A DNA stretch of 64,000 bases from Choristoneura fumiferana (taxonomy: Eukaryota > Arthropoda > Insecta > Lepidoptera > Tortricidae), in assembly GCF_025370935.1 (NCBI RefSeq), contig NC_133485.1:10498215-10562214 (forward strand), given 5' to 3'. Shown here piece after piece: positions 46,386 through 57,334 of the stretch (the stretch's first letter is position 1; every line of letters begins with the position of its first letter). The notes below the pieces were generated by a model. The model did no database searches. It had not been told where the DNA came from and saw only the letters and a program-made list of their open reading frames with translations. The translations under genes and the position numbers were made by a program.

Positions 46386-46635
46386 CTCTTGATAGAAAAC
46401 CCGTTTGGAGTTGTAAGTGAGATTGTACTGTTGGTCGGCGACCATTAGCAGGATGGTGAATGGCAGGAGAAACGCTGCTGCGGCTAAGAAGGCGACACAC
46501 CTTCCTAATCGCATCATGCTCATATTTCTTCTTCCCATTCTGACTACTTCACGCAACTGATCATAACACCTGCTTCGTGATACTTCATTCGCGAAGCTTT
46601 AGTAGTATTGTCCTCAAAGATGCATCTGCTTGGAC
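46386..46635 (-). CDS. Host exon: 5' UTR end and N-terminus of a type II membrane protein
   Basis: A 250-bp minus-strand exon bounded by a polypyrimidine tract plus CAG acceptor (minus strand, at 46636) and a GAG|GTAATT donor (46385-46381). The coding part starts at ATG 46538-46536 and runs 51 codons in phase 0 to the donor. The peptide has Arg-rich cytoplasmic residues (MGRRN...MRLGR), one hydrophobic segment at about residues 13-34 (CVAFLAAAAFLLPFTILLMV) and a sequon NLT just after it. That is the layout of Golgi glycosyl- or sulfotransferases with signal anchors, but the family cannot be fixed from one exon. A 14-codon upstream ORF (46588-46544) ends five bases before the ATG. Confidence 0.7.
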
Positions 46636-48314
46636 CTGCAAAAAAAGGAGATTGGTATTAATTTGTTAATAAAGTATCCAATTGACGTTATTATATGGTT
46701 TGTCACATATTTTCTGAGAGCAGAAGGTCAGTAGTGCGGCGGATGTGGATAAAGAGGAACCAATTTACTTGATTATTGGGTTATTACTGGGTTTGAACAG
46801 TCGTTGCTCTTCATTAAATAATTATTAGGTAATATACTTTTGATACACCTGAGTTGTATTATAAAGTTATTTTTCTAAATATATTGTTAAAAAATAAATA
46901 GATTATAAACAAAATCATTATTTATAAAATAATTTGTACACGAATAGCAAACACTTGTACACGTCAGACAAACGTCAGATAATGTTGAATGAAAAGTTGA
47001 ATATGACAGAAATGTCAGTGTTATGTGTTATTGCTGCTATAGGAATATATAACCTTTTTGCCATTAAAAGAAAACTTTTTACAGAAAATAAAATGTCTTA
47101 ATTTTCGTCTAAAAACGCGGCGAGAAATTCAAGATCTTGATGAACTTATGCACGGGGCGGTTTATTTTATTTACATTACATATTAAGAGAAGTTTCCCTG
47201 CCGGCCGCGCGGTCGCGTTAGGTATTCGTTTGGGATATTGCTGTCTTTATCGCTCGTGACATAAGCGCTCGCAACCGTCCCCCCCATGCCTTCTGCAACG
47301 ACGTCCGTAATTTATATCGAGATAGCTGTAGGCTTTTCAAGATTTGGGCGGTTGAATTTTGGGTTTCGTTGTCCTCATATTATACGAAAAGTATAGCACA
47401 AAAATCAATGATATTTTTCACAATCAAGATATTCATTATATTTTCTATGCCTGTGGTTTTTTCGATTTTTGTAAAAATGCTTAAATAGTCTGTAATTCTC
47501 GTGCAAAGTTGACATCTTTTTTTTGTCGACTTTTGAGCTCCTGTAATTCTGATATTACACATTTATATGAAAAATCAGAAAAATCACAGGCATAGATAAT
47601 TACGTCTAGTCTATACTTACAAAATTTCATCTATTTCTGTTGCCTAGTTTTCAAATGAGACCGGGACTACGTTTGTGTGGAGAATGGAACGAAGAGACTT
47701 CTCTTAAATTATTATCAATCGTTTTCTATTACTAGTACTTTTATATCAAAATAGGAAATACATAAAAACCAAGAGCAAAAGATAAAAACAGCGACCACGG
47801 CATTTGGAAGATAACGTTTGTTAATTTTTTTGCCATGTTCATTATCATAAAGATCTTTTAATAGATCTATTATAATAGTGGCCTGATTTACTTGAAGTTT
47901 GATGCATGTTTAAAAACCCAGATGATAATGCAATTATTAACTATCAACGACGAAAATAATCTTGAAGGGAAATTATTTTTCAGTATACAATATTTTATTC
48001 TAATTTATGTTTTAGGTTTTTTTCACGGATATTAGAAGAGTATAGTTTATATGAATAAGACAATATTTCGTTCACGCTGATCTAAAATGGCCTTGTTTAT
48101 GTAGGAGTGTATGTATAAAAGTGTACCTAAGTCAAAAATCCATTGATTTTCCCTTTCGCTTTTCCCACCGGGTCCCTACTTTAGAAGCTCTTAGTAAACA
48201 TTGCATCACTACATTCTCTAACGACTCAGGAACTCGTCTGTCCAAGGCTATCGCGGCCGGATTTGGTCAAGCAATGACTCGGTGACCCATACTTTTGCCA
48301 CAGTAAAAATCAGT
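46636..48314. other. Probable intron; nothing else recognised
   Basis: Upstream of the exon at 46386-46635 on the minus strand. It contains a pair of imperfect inverted segments around 'ctatgcctgtg' (47443) and 'cacaggcatag' (47585) and a GC-rich patch at 47190-47300 without recognisable signals. Confidence 0.5.
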
Positions 48315-48500
48315 ATAGTATCTGCGCCTGACTATGAACTATGAAGCTTGAGGTCCCGGGTTCGACCCCAGGTCGGGGCAGATTATTTGCATGAAAAATA
48401 CAAATGTTTTTCTTGAGTAATATGTATTTAAGTATGTTTATCCGTTGCCTAGTACCCATAACACAAGCTTTGCTTTACTTTGGGACTGGGTCACAAATCA
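48315..48500 (+). mobile_element. tRNA-derived SINE
   Basis: B-box-like GGGTTCGACCCC (48358-48369) is followed by the tRNA-unrelated region 'tatgtttatccgttgcctag' and 'acaagctttgctt', a very common lepidopteran SINE. The A-box part is diverged. Not a functional tRNA gene. Confidence 0.7.
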
Positions 48501-49374
48501 AAATGAAAATGCATGCGCGCACTCATTCACCGCGTTTCCTGTGAGAGCGGGTGAAACCATGGTAGAGAGGCCGTTATTTGTAGATCAGGTACGTGCCTAT
48601 CAAATTACCTACATGAAGATTAAATAAGTTTTGGTTAAACATATAATTTTTAATTCAAGCTTTTTGCTTACTGTACTTTTGGGTAGCTGTGCTTGTATCA
48701 TCATCCATATTACATGTTCGTAAATGTTTCAAGTTGATGCTATATATTAACCGCGAAGAGTTCCGTCCAGCGGGGACGATCCTGGCCTGGCCTCTGGAAT
48801 TTTACTACCAGATAATTGTATTGTCACAAGACGCACACAAATATGCCAAATTTCAAGCTAGTGGGGTAGGTACCTATCAAAAAGTGGTAAAATAAATTTG
48901 CAAATTTTGAAAACACAACTCACAAACTTACATGCTTAGTACATACCTACGACCACGATGCGAGATAAATTAAAGCTTGTAAATTAATGGACATAATACA
49001 TTTTTTTTATTTGATATAGGTAATGCAATTTTCTCACCCGACCTAAACTTAACTAATCAGTAGATTATTCGATCAAAAATTTTCGTCAAATTATTACACT
49101 TTCGCCGAAAACAGTATCATATTATTTTTTAATTTGATGTAGGTATATTGATCTTTTGACACATTCACCCCGTGTTTTTCGATTATGTACTGAGTGCTTA
49201 CTGAGTGTATACTATGGCCTGATGAACACTAAGCAAAAGCAGTAGGTACCGAACTAGACCGTTATCAGGAGAGCATGCTCATTAAAAATATATTATTACT
49301 TGGTACTACAAAGTACGTATTACATATGTAAGTGTGAAATATAAGTCCAAAAAACTTGATATCATATCACCATC

Positions 49375-49500
49375 ATCAGCCGTAAGCCGTCCACTCTGAA
49401 CAAAGGCCTCCCCTTAGAATGCCACAATAAAAGACAACTCGCCATTTGCATCCACTGGTTGCCCGTAACTCTCACGATGTTGCTTATCTAGTGGGAACTT
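49375..49500. mobile_element. SINE/LINE fragment (CAAAGGCCTCCCC type)
   Basis: 'catcatcagccgtaagccgt' and 'aacaaaggcctccccttag' recall the lepidopteran element also seen at 1067-1342 and 53955-54025; truncated. Confidence 0.5.
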
Positions 49501-49689
49501 GATGTAGGCAATTCCTTATTTTTTTCTTAGGATTTAACTATGAACTAAAGATGTTTTTGTATATTTGAAAATAAATTGGTTTAATTTCTTTGTCAATGAT
49601 GATTAATTAAATATCATAAAATTAGTCTACACTAGCATTTACCTGCGGCTTCGCTCGACGCAGACTGGTAAAAAATATTTTCATGATTT

Positions 49690-50540
49690 TTTGTAGTCGG
49701 TTCAATTTTTTGTTATAATTTTTTTTCACGCTTTTTGATGTCGATCTAAAATACAATAGTTTAATGTCAACTGCTTTTTACCTTTTACGAAAGATTGATT
49801 TTCCGATGCAGAGACGTTCATTATTGAGGAGTTCTGGTGCTTCACCACCTGTTGCATTTCACCATATGCATTACGATGAGCATGAATTGCTTAGCAACTG
49901 TGTTAAAGTAATTGAAATTCAACCAGTGAAGTACTTGTTATTGAGTGGTAGCTCCGTTGGTCAAATATGATCTTCATTATCAGTTCCACTTTACCAAATG
50001 ATGATTTTCAAGAGCAAATGCACGAGTTACTGCTAAATGGGCCAATCAACTATTTTACCCACACTTTGGGCGACTCCTGCGTTACCAAAATCGTCACTGG
50101 CGTTACCAAAAAATCGTATTTCCAACAATATATTTCACGGTTTAATAGGTTGAACTTACGTAGGATGGCATATATTGATGTACACCATCTATTAAATTAC
50201 AGAAAAAACATGTTTACTTAAAAATAAAACATGTTTACGTAAAAATCTGCAATTGTTTGAAAAATGTCGCGGACAGATTAGTGTGGGTAAAAAAGTTGAT
50301 TGGCCCAAATATATCCATATTACCATATAGGTGTCCCTACAATATTTGAAGAGTTCCCTCGACTTCCTTAGGATCCAACGATCAGATCCTGATTTGGTGC
50401 TTATGGGACCTTGTAGGCATTACTAAACAAACGAAAAAAAAAACAAATCGGTTCATAAATGACGGAGTTCTGAGATAACAAACATAAAAATACAACCGAA
50501 TTGATAACCTCCTCCTTTCTTTGAAGTCGGGTAAAAAACA
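49690..50540. mobile_element. Lepidopteran interspersed repeat, split by a MITE
   Basis: Left part ('ctttttgatgtcgatctaaa', then 'gtagctccgttggtcaaata') and right part ('atcggttcataaatgacgga', 'cctcctttctttgaagtcgg') belong to one abundant moth repeat and are separated by the MITE at 50039-50306. Open frames inside are remnants only. Confidence 0.6.
50039..50306. mobile_element. MITE, GGGGCAATCAAC family (third copy, inverted)
   Basis: TIRs GGGCCAATCAACTATTTTAC and GGGCCAATCAACTTTTTTAC (complement of right end), flanked by AAAT on both sides. The interior is the reverse complement of 5931-6158 with a small tandem duplication of 'aaacatgttta'. Confidence 0.75.
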
Positions 50541-50639
50541 TGCAAGCGATAAAGCTTGCCGAACCGGAAGTATGCCAACATACTCACACGTTTATCTGGC
50601 CCTTTAGGCTGCGTTTCCACTAATGTGCCAAGAGGTTTT

Positions 50640-50925
50640 TTTTTATTCTACTGGATAGCAAACGAGCAAGTGGGTCTCCTGATGGTAAGAGATCACCACC
50701 GCCCATAGACACTTGCACCACCAGGGGGATTGCAGATGCGTTGCCAACCTAGAGGCCTAAGATGGGATACCTAAAGTGCCAGTAATTTCACCGGCTGTCT
50801 TACTCTCCACGCCGAAACACAACAGCGCAAGCACTACTGCTTCACGGTAGGATTAGCGAGCAAGATGGTGGTAGCAATCCGGGTGGACCTTGCACAAGGT
50901 CCAAAGTGGTGCGAGGAATCAGTTT
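50640..50925. mobile_element. Interspersed lepidopteran retroposon fragment inside a MITE
   Basis: 'gcaaacgagcaagtgggtct', 'agagatcaccaccgcccata', 'gcaagcactactgcttcacg' and 'caagatggtggtagcaatcc' are signatures of a highly repeated moth element. On both sides (50600-50640 and 50925-51085) lie pieces of the 'tttccactagaaatgtgctg' MITE, so it inserted into that MITE. Confidence 0.65.
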
Positions 50926-51407
50926 GCCAAGAACCAATAGAAACACTTCATTTACCTATCCTTACTCTGCTGAGCTGTTTCCACTAGAAATGTGCTGAGC
51001 GAGGATAGCTAAATGAAGCGTTGCTATTGGTTCATAGTAAAACTTTTCGCAACGCATCCTCGCACATCTACGGTGGGAATGCAGCTTATTATTATTATTA
51101 TTAGACTTTTTTCAATGTCATTAACGGGAGCACTACACTCGACACAAACCCGTATTGATTAATGGATAGTTGCCAAATATAAATTACTGGGGAAAGCTTC
51201 AGATGGATAACACGATGGAAGGACAATTCGCAAGAATTTTGATCATCCTATTAGATGCAGCATCGGTATTGTCTTTAGTTTTCACAAGAAATTAACCCTG
51301 AGCATCCGGTATTAGGACTATCATAAGGTCTATATATGGACGACGAAAATGTGTGTACACCGGAAAGGGTAGGGTTACTTAGTAAAACCATATTCTGTAC
51401 TTCTAAA

Positions 51408-51708
51408 GAAGCGGCCACACCGCTGCTTAATAAACGGTGACGGTACGGAATCGCAGTAAAGGTGCGACCAAACCGCTGCTTAAAAACGGTGACGGCACGG
51501 AATCGCAGTGACGCATCGTATGCGCACCGTTATTTTTGCATGCTTTCCACACCGCTGCTTAAAATACGGAATCGCAGTGACGTGCCGTAAACGTCAGGAC
51601 TTTACCGTACAAAAGTTGTGGAAAGCATGAAAAAAAAACGGTGCGCATACGATGCGTCACTGCGATTCTGTACCGTCACCGTTTTTTAAGCAGAGGTATG
51701 GCCGCTCC
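51408..51708. mobile_element. TTAA-flanked long-TIR MITE (second copy)
   Basis: Same family as 24370-24683, with TTAA intact on the right (51709-51712) and mutated on the left. The internal left half contains a partial tandem repeat of 'accgctgcttaa' with 'acggaatcgcagt'. Confidence 0.75.
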
Positions 51709-51748
51709 TTAAATCTGTATCTGTAACCTGAATTCTCACCACAGATTC

Positions 51749-52839
51749 CCACAAACAATAAATGTTTGATTGATGACTTCGTAGACTGCTAACGAACTTT
51801 TTCGACTTCTAGTTACGAGTATATAACTGAAGAGGCGATTTCTAAGCCTGGTTATGTTGCTGTCAAATATTCCAATCTCCCACATTTGCGGGAGCCCCAT
51901 TCCAATGTTTATCCTCCTACAAAGGAAGCCTCTAACGGCTCTAACCACAAATTACTATCAATTCGCTTGTTTGTACGAAACTTTGTTTTTCTTGCCATTA
52001 TCGGCTGATTATGTGTAAGTAAGGTTTCAGCTGCTGCAGGCATAGTGTAATCTAGTATGTGATCAATAAATAACGACTCTGACTTTGCGCTCTCACGAGC
52101 AAGTGCCCTACGAATGAATGATCCCTCACAGTCACTTTTAAATTATACTTAAGTACACCTAGTAATTAGGTTTTATTTTTATTTGACGTAAGTATTTTAA
52201 GTTTAGGATAGTTTTATTTAATTTCATGCTTATTCTTAATTTTCTATTAAATGTTTAAGTAGGTACCTATACATGTAGTGACTCACGTTGCACTTGAAAA
52301 TACGCCTAGCGGATATTTAGAAAATGACTGCTATACTAAAATTGGACTCGGCTGGTGGCTAGAGGTGGACTCACCTAGCAACTTCGTAAGCGGCCAGGGA
52401 TGACTAAGCGGACCTGAGGCCTTATTGTCTAACGCACTCAGATTCACATTCGTTTGCACCATTTCTTTCTGTCACGCCATATTTAATGTGGGTAGAAAGA
52501 GATGGTGATTGTGAGCGCCATAACGTTACGGCCACAAGTAGGATACGGCGGGCCGATAAGGACACGTATAGCTTGACATTGTGCCAAACCGGGAGTTGTG
52601 GAGGTCATAAGGGGAGGCTTTTGCTTAGCCATGAGCCACAATATTAAGCGGATAAAAATAAGATCCCGACCGCACGTTTGTGCGAATTGAAATTCGGCGC
52701 GATGTGTGTAGATTACGTTCTGGTTTATACTGTGCTTAGGATGAATTTTCTGTCCCTCTCGATCACGATCTTCAAGTCTGGGCATGACTTCGCAATTCGC
52801 GGAAACCTCTTACTTACCTAAATATAACTTTATTCAATT
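51749..52839. other. No gene recognised
   Basis: Mixed AT-rich sequence. The minus-strand 100-codon frame 52483-52785 has no recognisable family, and its surroundings ('ttattgtctaacgc' near 52424, also near 45412) look like MITE remnants. Confidence 0.5.
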
Positions 52840-52884
52840 TAGGCTATTGTTAAAAACAAACATAATAAAACATAATTAAACTAT

Positions 52885-53060
52885 AGATAGAAAATTTGGC
52901 CTAAATCGCCGTCAATGGGTAAGGTGCCCAGAAGGCTGGCCGTATTTCCTCGTTGTATAGCGATACTTATACGCTGTGCGAAGTAGTGGCCAGCCCTCTG
53001 GTCGCCCGAGGCCTCTATTAGGCGCGTCGACAAATCTTTATACAGCCGACGCGCACTTAT
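52885..53060. mobile_element. Interspersed retroposon fragment
   Basis: 'gtgcccagaaggctggccgt', 'tatagcgatacttatacgct' and 'gcctctattaggcgcg' mark an abundant moth LINE-like 3' segment; no open frame. Confidence 0.55.
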
Positions 53061-53324
53061 ATATATAACTTAATTCAATATGCCGTTTTCTAACTGAAAT
53101 ATTGAAGAAGGCTCCTATGACCACAGAGGAATTAACCAACAGATGGGTATACGGGCTATCATTTCTGAAACTCATTAGTCTTTTGTCAGTTCAACCGTGG
53201 TCGAACCCATGAAGAAAACGTAATATATAAAACTTCAAACTAATTTTATTAGGTATTTATGTCATATAACTTAGATCTACTAGGTGTTTTTTTAATGGGT
53301 TTTTTAATGGGATGGCAAAATCAA

Positions 53325-53630
53325 GCCCGCGGTGGCCTAGTGGTTAGACCTAAAGGCCTCTCAATCTTAGGACGTTGGTTCAAACCTGGATTCATATTTT
53401 TCTGAATTTTTCGGTAGTAACAATTCTAATTTTATCCAGAGCTCTTCATTGAAGGAAAACATCGCGAGGAAACCGGAATAAACCTGCAAAGCAATTCTTG
53501 GTATAATGTGAAATTTGCATTCCGCACTCGGTCCTCGGGGGACTAAAGCCGGATTGGGATACCTGATTCCTCTCCACCTGAGAGGAGGCATATACCTACC
53601 AGTTGGACTTACGTAGGTGGGGAAAGAGTT
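53325..53630 (+). mobile_element. tRNA-derived SINE, plus strand
   Basis: A-box-like GGTGGCCTAGTGGTTAG (53331-53347) and B-box-like GGTTCAAACCT (53378-53388) lie 40 bp apart, then a tRNA-unrelated body including 'gaaaacatcgcgaggaaacc' and 'gactaaagccggattgggat'. It is the same superfamily as the SINE at 1067-1342, in the opposite orientation. Flanking duplications are not clear. Confidence 0.7.
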
Positions 53631-54576
53631 AATTACATACATATTTAAAAGACACCATTGCACGATTATTTTAAGCGAAATACATAACTTTAACACATTT
53701 CTTTAAAAATATTTACGAACAACATTCATATTTCACGATGATCCTCCTAAATCTGCGCCAATGGCCGGCGAACAACAACACTGCTGTAAATACCATCTAA
53801 AATTAACTTTTAAATATCGAAAGATCGGTGTTATCAGTAATTTATTTTTTATCCTACATAATGGCAATTCCCAGTAAGGGGCCATCCACAAATCATGTCA
53901 CGCCAATTTTTTAAATTAAACCCCTTCTTGTGTTAAAATTTTCGGTATCATCAGAGGATTAATATCAGTCGTAGGACGTCCACTGTTGGACATAGGCCTC
54001 CAACATAGACCTCAAGTTGCTTCTGACTTGTTGACTGTGAGCTTTAACCAGGTCATCCGCCCAAAAATGTTGGTACTTAAGTATGAACTTGCATTTAGAT
54101 AATCTCATGCATGTATTCACCATTCTGACTCTAATCAAGTTGCCGTGTTATTTCCTTAAAACGATATTTACCTTTTTTATATTCTTTTTATCCTGAGCCC
54201 GACCAATGTCGATGCATTGATAAAGTTCAGTCAACAAAAAGCTGCACTAAAAACAAATACTCAAACAAAACATTGCTTTACTCGACAATGGACCACTGCG
54301 TAGGTATGTGTATGCGCTAAATAGCCTTAAGCCTTAAGCCTGCGTTATTACATCCCTAATTAGAGAAAAGAAGATCTTAATTTCTACACATAAAACTGTA
54401 ATTATAAATTTTATCGTGTAACAAGTGGAGATGTCGTGTACTGTGCCGCAACACATGCTGGGTGGAGATCCTTTTTCGATGACAATTAATTCACTACCAT
54501 TACGATGTATGAATAAATAAATATTAAGTAGGTGTTTTATCATTGTTTTCTCATGTTTGGTGGTATTGGGGACGTC

Positions 54577-54709
54577 TTATTTTTCTGGTTTTTCTATGCA
54601 TCTATATTTCAGTTTGTATTTTCGATATGGGTTTTACGGGATGACCGTAAAAGTAACAAAAAAAATTGGAATTGAAATAAAAAATACAAAAAGATTCCAA
54701 AAAACCAAT
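54577..54709 (-). mobile_element. Short retroposon family (older copy)
   Basis: Matches 63845-63969 closely ('tttctggtttttctatgcat', 'ggttttacgggatgaccgta'). No TSD is evident; the Penelope-like element inserted just to its right. Confidence 0.6.
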
Positions 54710-54874
54710 CGTAATTAAAACAGTTTTAATGAACTAAAATAATTTCCTTGCTCACCCGCGACCTTATGATAGCTAAGCTTATGCAAAATATGCGTGTTCA
54801 TGCAGTTCCTCCACCTCCACACTGTAAGAACACACACAAATCACACAAACCCATCTATCACCACCACCACACTA

Positions 54875-54917
54875 CACTGACGCGTTTCGAACTCAACCAG
54901 AGCTCATCTTCAGAGTG
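54875..54917 (-). ncRNA. Hammerhead-ribozyme-like motif, minus strand
   Basis: Same 43-nt arrangement on the minus strand of the left arm, but with C at the cleavage position, giving the canonical GUC triplet. Stem I, stem II and both core blocks are identical to the plus-strand copy. Confidence 0.6.
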
Positions 54918-55304
54918 ACACAACCGTACACCATGCTACCAGTTGTTAGACTAACGAACCACAACCACCGTTTTAACTTGTCACTGTAACTCCCCAAGTA
55001 CCCACATACGTTTTATGAAACAAAACTACCCACAAATTGTTAATAATTTTTTTAACCGTCCTTCAAAACTACCTTGATTTTTATTTATTTACTGTCAAGG
55101 CATGTTTTATTAACTACCATTGCTGAAATTAGATCCAAGCCGTAGCAAGGTAGTTTTGAAGGACGGTTAAAAAATTTATTAATAATTTGTGGGTAGTTTT
55201 GTTTCATAAAACGTATGTGGGTACTTGGGGAGTTACAGTGACAAGTTAAAACGGTGGTTGTGGTTCGTTAGTCTAACAACTGGTAGCATGGTGTACGGTT
55301 GTGT

Positions 55305-55347
55305 CACTCTGAAGATGAGCTCTGGTTGAGTTCGAAACGCGTTAGTG
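55305..55347 (+). ncRNA. Hammerhead-ribozyme-like motif, plus strand
   Basis: In order: CACT (stem I 5'), CTGAAGA (core, CUGANGA), a single T, GAGCTC-TGGTT-GAGTTC (six-pair stem II with 5-nt loop), GAAA core, self-complementary ACGCGT as minimal stem III, T at the cleavage position, AGTG (stem I 3', pairing CACT). Predicted cleavage is after 55343. Stem III has no loop, so activity would need a dimer, as reported for Penelope-associated variants. The extra T before stem II is atypical. Confidence 0.6.
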
Positions 55348-55709
55348 TAGTGTGGTGGTGGTGATAGATGGGTTTGTGTGATTTGTGTGTGTTCTTACAG
55401 TGTGGAGGTGGAGGAACTGCATGAACACGCATATTTTGCATAAGCTTAGCTACCATAAGGTCGCGGCTGAGCAAGGAAATTATTTTAGTTCATTGATATG
55501 GACCTCCGCAAAGTAACGCCTGATTCAATAAATTATTTAAAACAGTTTTCTTTCTTTCTATGTCGCAATTATTTGCAATGATCGTCCTATAAACTGACAC
55601 GAAGGTTATTATAACACCACCTATTGTCTACACTGTATTTTGTTTTTATAAACAAAAACATCTGATTTGTAGTTAAGAATATTTTTATTGTAACGTTTAT
55701 CAATGAATA

Positions 55710-55870
55710 CTCTAAACCGACGTGCACGCATGAAAAGATTGATGAATGTATAGAGGAAGCGAGAGTTATATGCCAGGATCGTAGCAAGTGGAAGGACCAT
55801 AGTCTCTGCCTACCCCTTCGGGAAAGAGGCGTGATTTTATGTATGTCTGTATGTATTGTATAACAATAAA
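55710..55870 (+). mobile_element. LINE 3' end
   Basis: 'ggatcgtagcaagtggaagg' and 'ctctgcctaccccttcggga' followed by an ATGT-rich tail (tgtatgtctgtatgtattgt) are the familiar 3' terminus of a moth non-LTR element; strongly 5'-truncated. Confidence 0.65.
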
Positions 55871-56292
55871 TTAAGCACGAAACAGAGCATTTCCGCCGGC
55901 TCTAATTGCAGGAAGCAAGCAACGAGGGTTTTGCGTGTTCGATTCGTACGTCGTCGAGTACGTCCCAGTAAATTACGTTGTTGGTGAAGGTTCCCAATTG
56001 GCTGAAATACCTACTCAAATCTAATATTTTTATCTTTGAAATATTTTTTTTACCTACTTCTTACTTGTGATATTGACACGAAAGTTGGCAATTATGCGTG
56101 ATTCTCAAATTCAAATTCAATCATTTATTCAGTGTAGGTAGAGTCATTCACGATGACGCGTGCCGGGGTTCTTATTACAATGCCATTGCCGTCTTCGTGG
56201 ATGGCACTAGGTAGTGTAGAATGCTTCCACCGTCAAAAATTAAAAAAAATATTATGAACTGAAAGAAAAAAAAATTATGCTGTAATATACGT

Positions 56293-56421
56293 TTCAGGCA
56301 CAGTTACCTGCATTATTATCTGCAACAGCGGAACGTGCGAAAATATCTGACACGTCCTAGAAATAGGTAGTGTCGTATCAGATATTTATGCACGCTTTGC
56401 TGTGTCAGATATTGGTGCTAG
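56293..56421. mobile_element. MITE interrupted by the gypsy insertion
   Basis: 'cacagttacctgcattatta' on the left is inverted against 'tgtcagatattggtgctag' on the right; the final bases continue after the gypsy element as 'ctagtgac' (63109-63116). Same family as 28097-28230. Confidence 0.7.
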
Positions 56422-56682
56422 TGTAAGGTTCAACTAATTTCCGACTATTTTTATTAGTACTTTTACGATTGTTAAGCACTTTTCGAGATTGGTAACACCG
56501 ATGATATTTATCAATGTAGGTAGTTTCGGGGGTTAAGAAAAAAAATATAAGATGGGGGTAGGGTTGGTCAGTTAGTTCGGAGCGAGTGTAACGATCGGAG
56601 GGATAAGAACTAAAGGAGTGAATAAATGGAGTTCGAATGGTAATCACCAGTGAAATCGTGTATTATTGAAGAGTTCCTCACA
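56422..56682 (+). repeat. Ty3/gypsy 5' LTR
   Basis: 261 bp, TGTAAGG...CCTCACA, matching 62848-63108 over its whole length by eye. An 'aataaatgg' run (56624-56632) may serve polyadenylation. Confidence 0.97.
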
Positions 56683-57334
56683 AGTCAGAAGTGGGATAGA
56701 ACCGCGCTGGTTTCATCAAATCAAACGTAAGTACACAACTGATACTTAAGTAATAGAAAAACCAGTGCTGAGACCAAAATGAGTGTAGATCGGCAACAAT
56801 AAGTTGCCGCTAATAATTCCCTATCAGCATCACGAGCTTAATACAGTATGGAATACTACGAAACACAATTGTTACCTTGGAATGAGACATGGTCCCTTTT
56901 TCTGCCAACGGTTTTATGATACACTAAAAGATTATCCTTGTTTTCAAAAATTTGTTATTTATTGATTAAGTTATTTGATATTTAGAAGTATAGTGCCTAA
57001 TTGGAAAGAGCAGGAAAGTATGTTCAAGCGATATATTATTTTCTTTTCTAGCGTTGTAGGTAATATGTCAGAAGGTAATTTATTATAGTATAAGTAATAG
57101 TTAAAGTAGATAATAGAAAGATTCACTGTGTTATTGTGCAGCTAAAGTTAAGCTGCTAAAATTAACCGTATGAATAAAGTTAAATAGTCAATTCCTTTCA
57201 TTTATACACATAGTACCTTTGGTAGTCTACAGCGATAAATCAATGATTAGGCTTGTGCACCATATACTCTGACCCTGACTCTGACATATATACATTGAAA
57301 GTGGCTTATACCCTGTTGTTTGCAAGTTCCAGGA
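56683..57334 (+). promoter_or_regulatory. gypsy 5' leader and primer-binding region
   Basis: GTCAGAAGTGGGA at 56684-56696, directly after the LTR, matches the complement of a tRNA-Leu acceptor-end sequence from just inside the CCA, so tRNA-Leu priming is plausible. The rest of the leader, about 640 bp, is AT-rich without other recognised signals. Confidence 0.5.

Larger units (their letters stand above)
54728..55536 (+). mobile_element. Truncated Penelope-like element with inverted termini
   Basis: A 13-bp direct repeat TTAAAACAGTTTT (54715-54727 and 55537-55549) flanks 809 bp. Within it, 54728-55075 and 55146-55494 are almost perfect inverted arms around a 70-bp loop, followed by a 3' tail 'ctccgcaaagtaacgcctga...aataaattatt'. 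Penelope-like elements often carry their terminal repeats (pLTRs) in inverted order and make variable-length TSDs, and they are known to host minimal hammerhead ribozymes, which this element shows in each arm. No RT or GIY-YIG coding sequence remains. Assignment is by this architecture, not by protein. Confidence 0.7.

Noticed and set aside
47443..47596. Imperfect inverted pair around 'ctatgcctgtg' as a mobile element
   Set aside because: Arms are short and imperfect, no target duplication is visible, and no second copy was noticed.
48315..48500. Possible tRNA gene from a B-box-like GGTTCGACCCC
   Set aside because: No complete cloverleaf or acceptor stem; the downstream body is that of a common moth SINE. 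The same applies to 53325-53400 and to the minus strand at 1310.
52483..52785. 100-codon minus-strand frame as a host exon
   Set aside because: No splice sites in sensible positions, no recognised family, and MITE-like sequence overlaps it.
56405..56647. 80-codon minus-strand frame in each gypsy LTR
   Set aside because: It is repeated in both LTRs simply because they are identical; no known antisense LTR protein is suggested.
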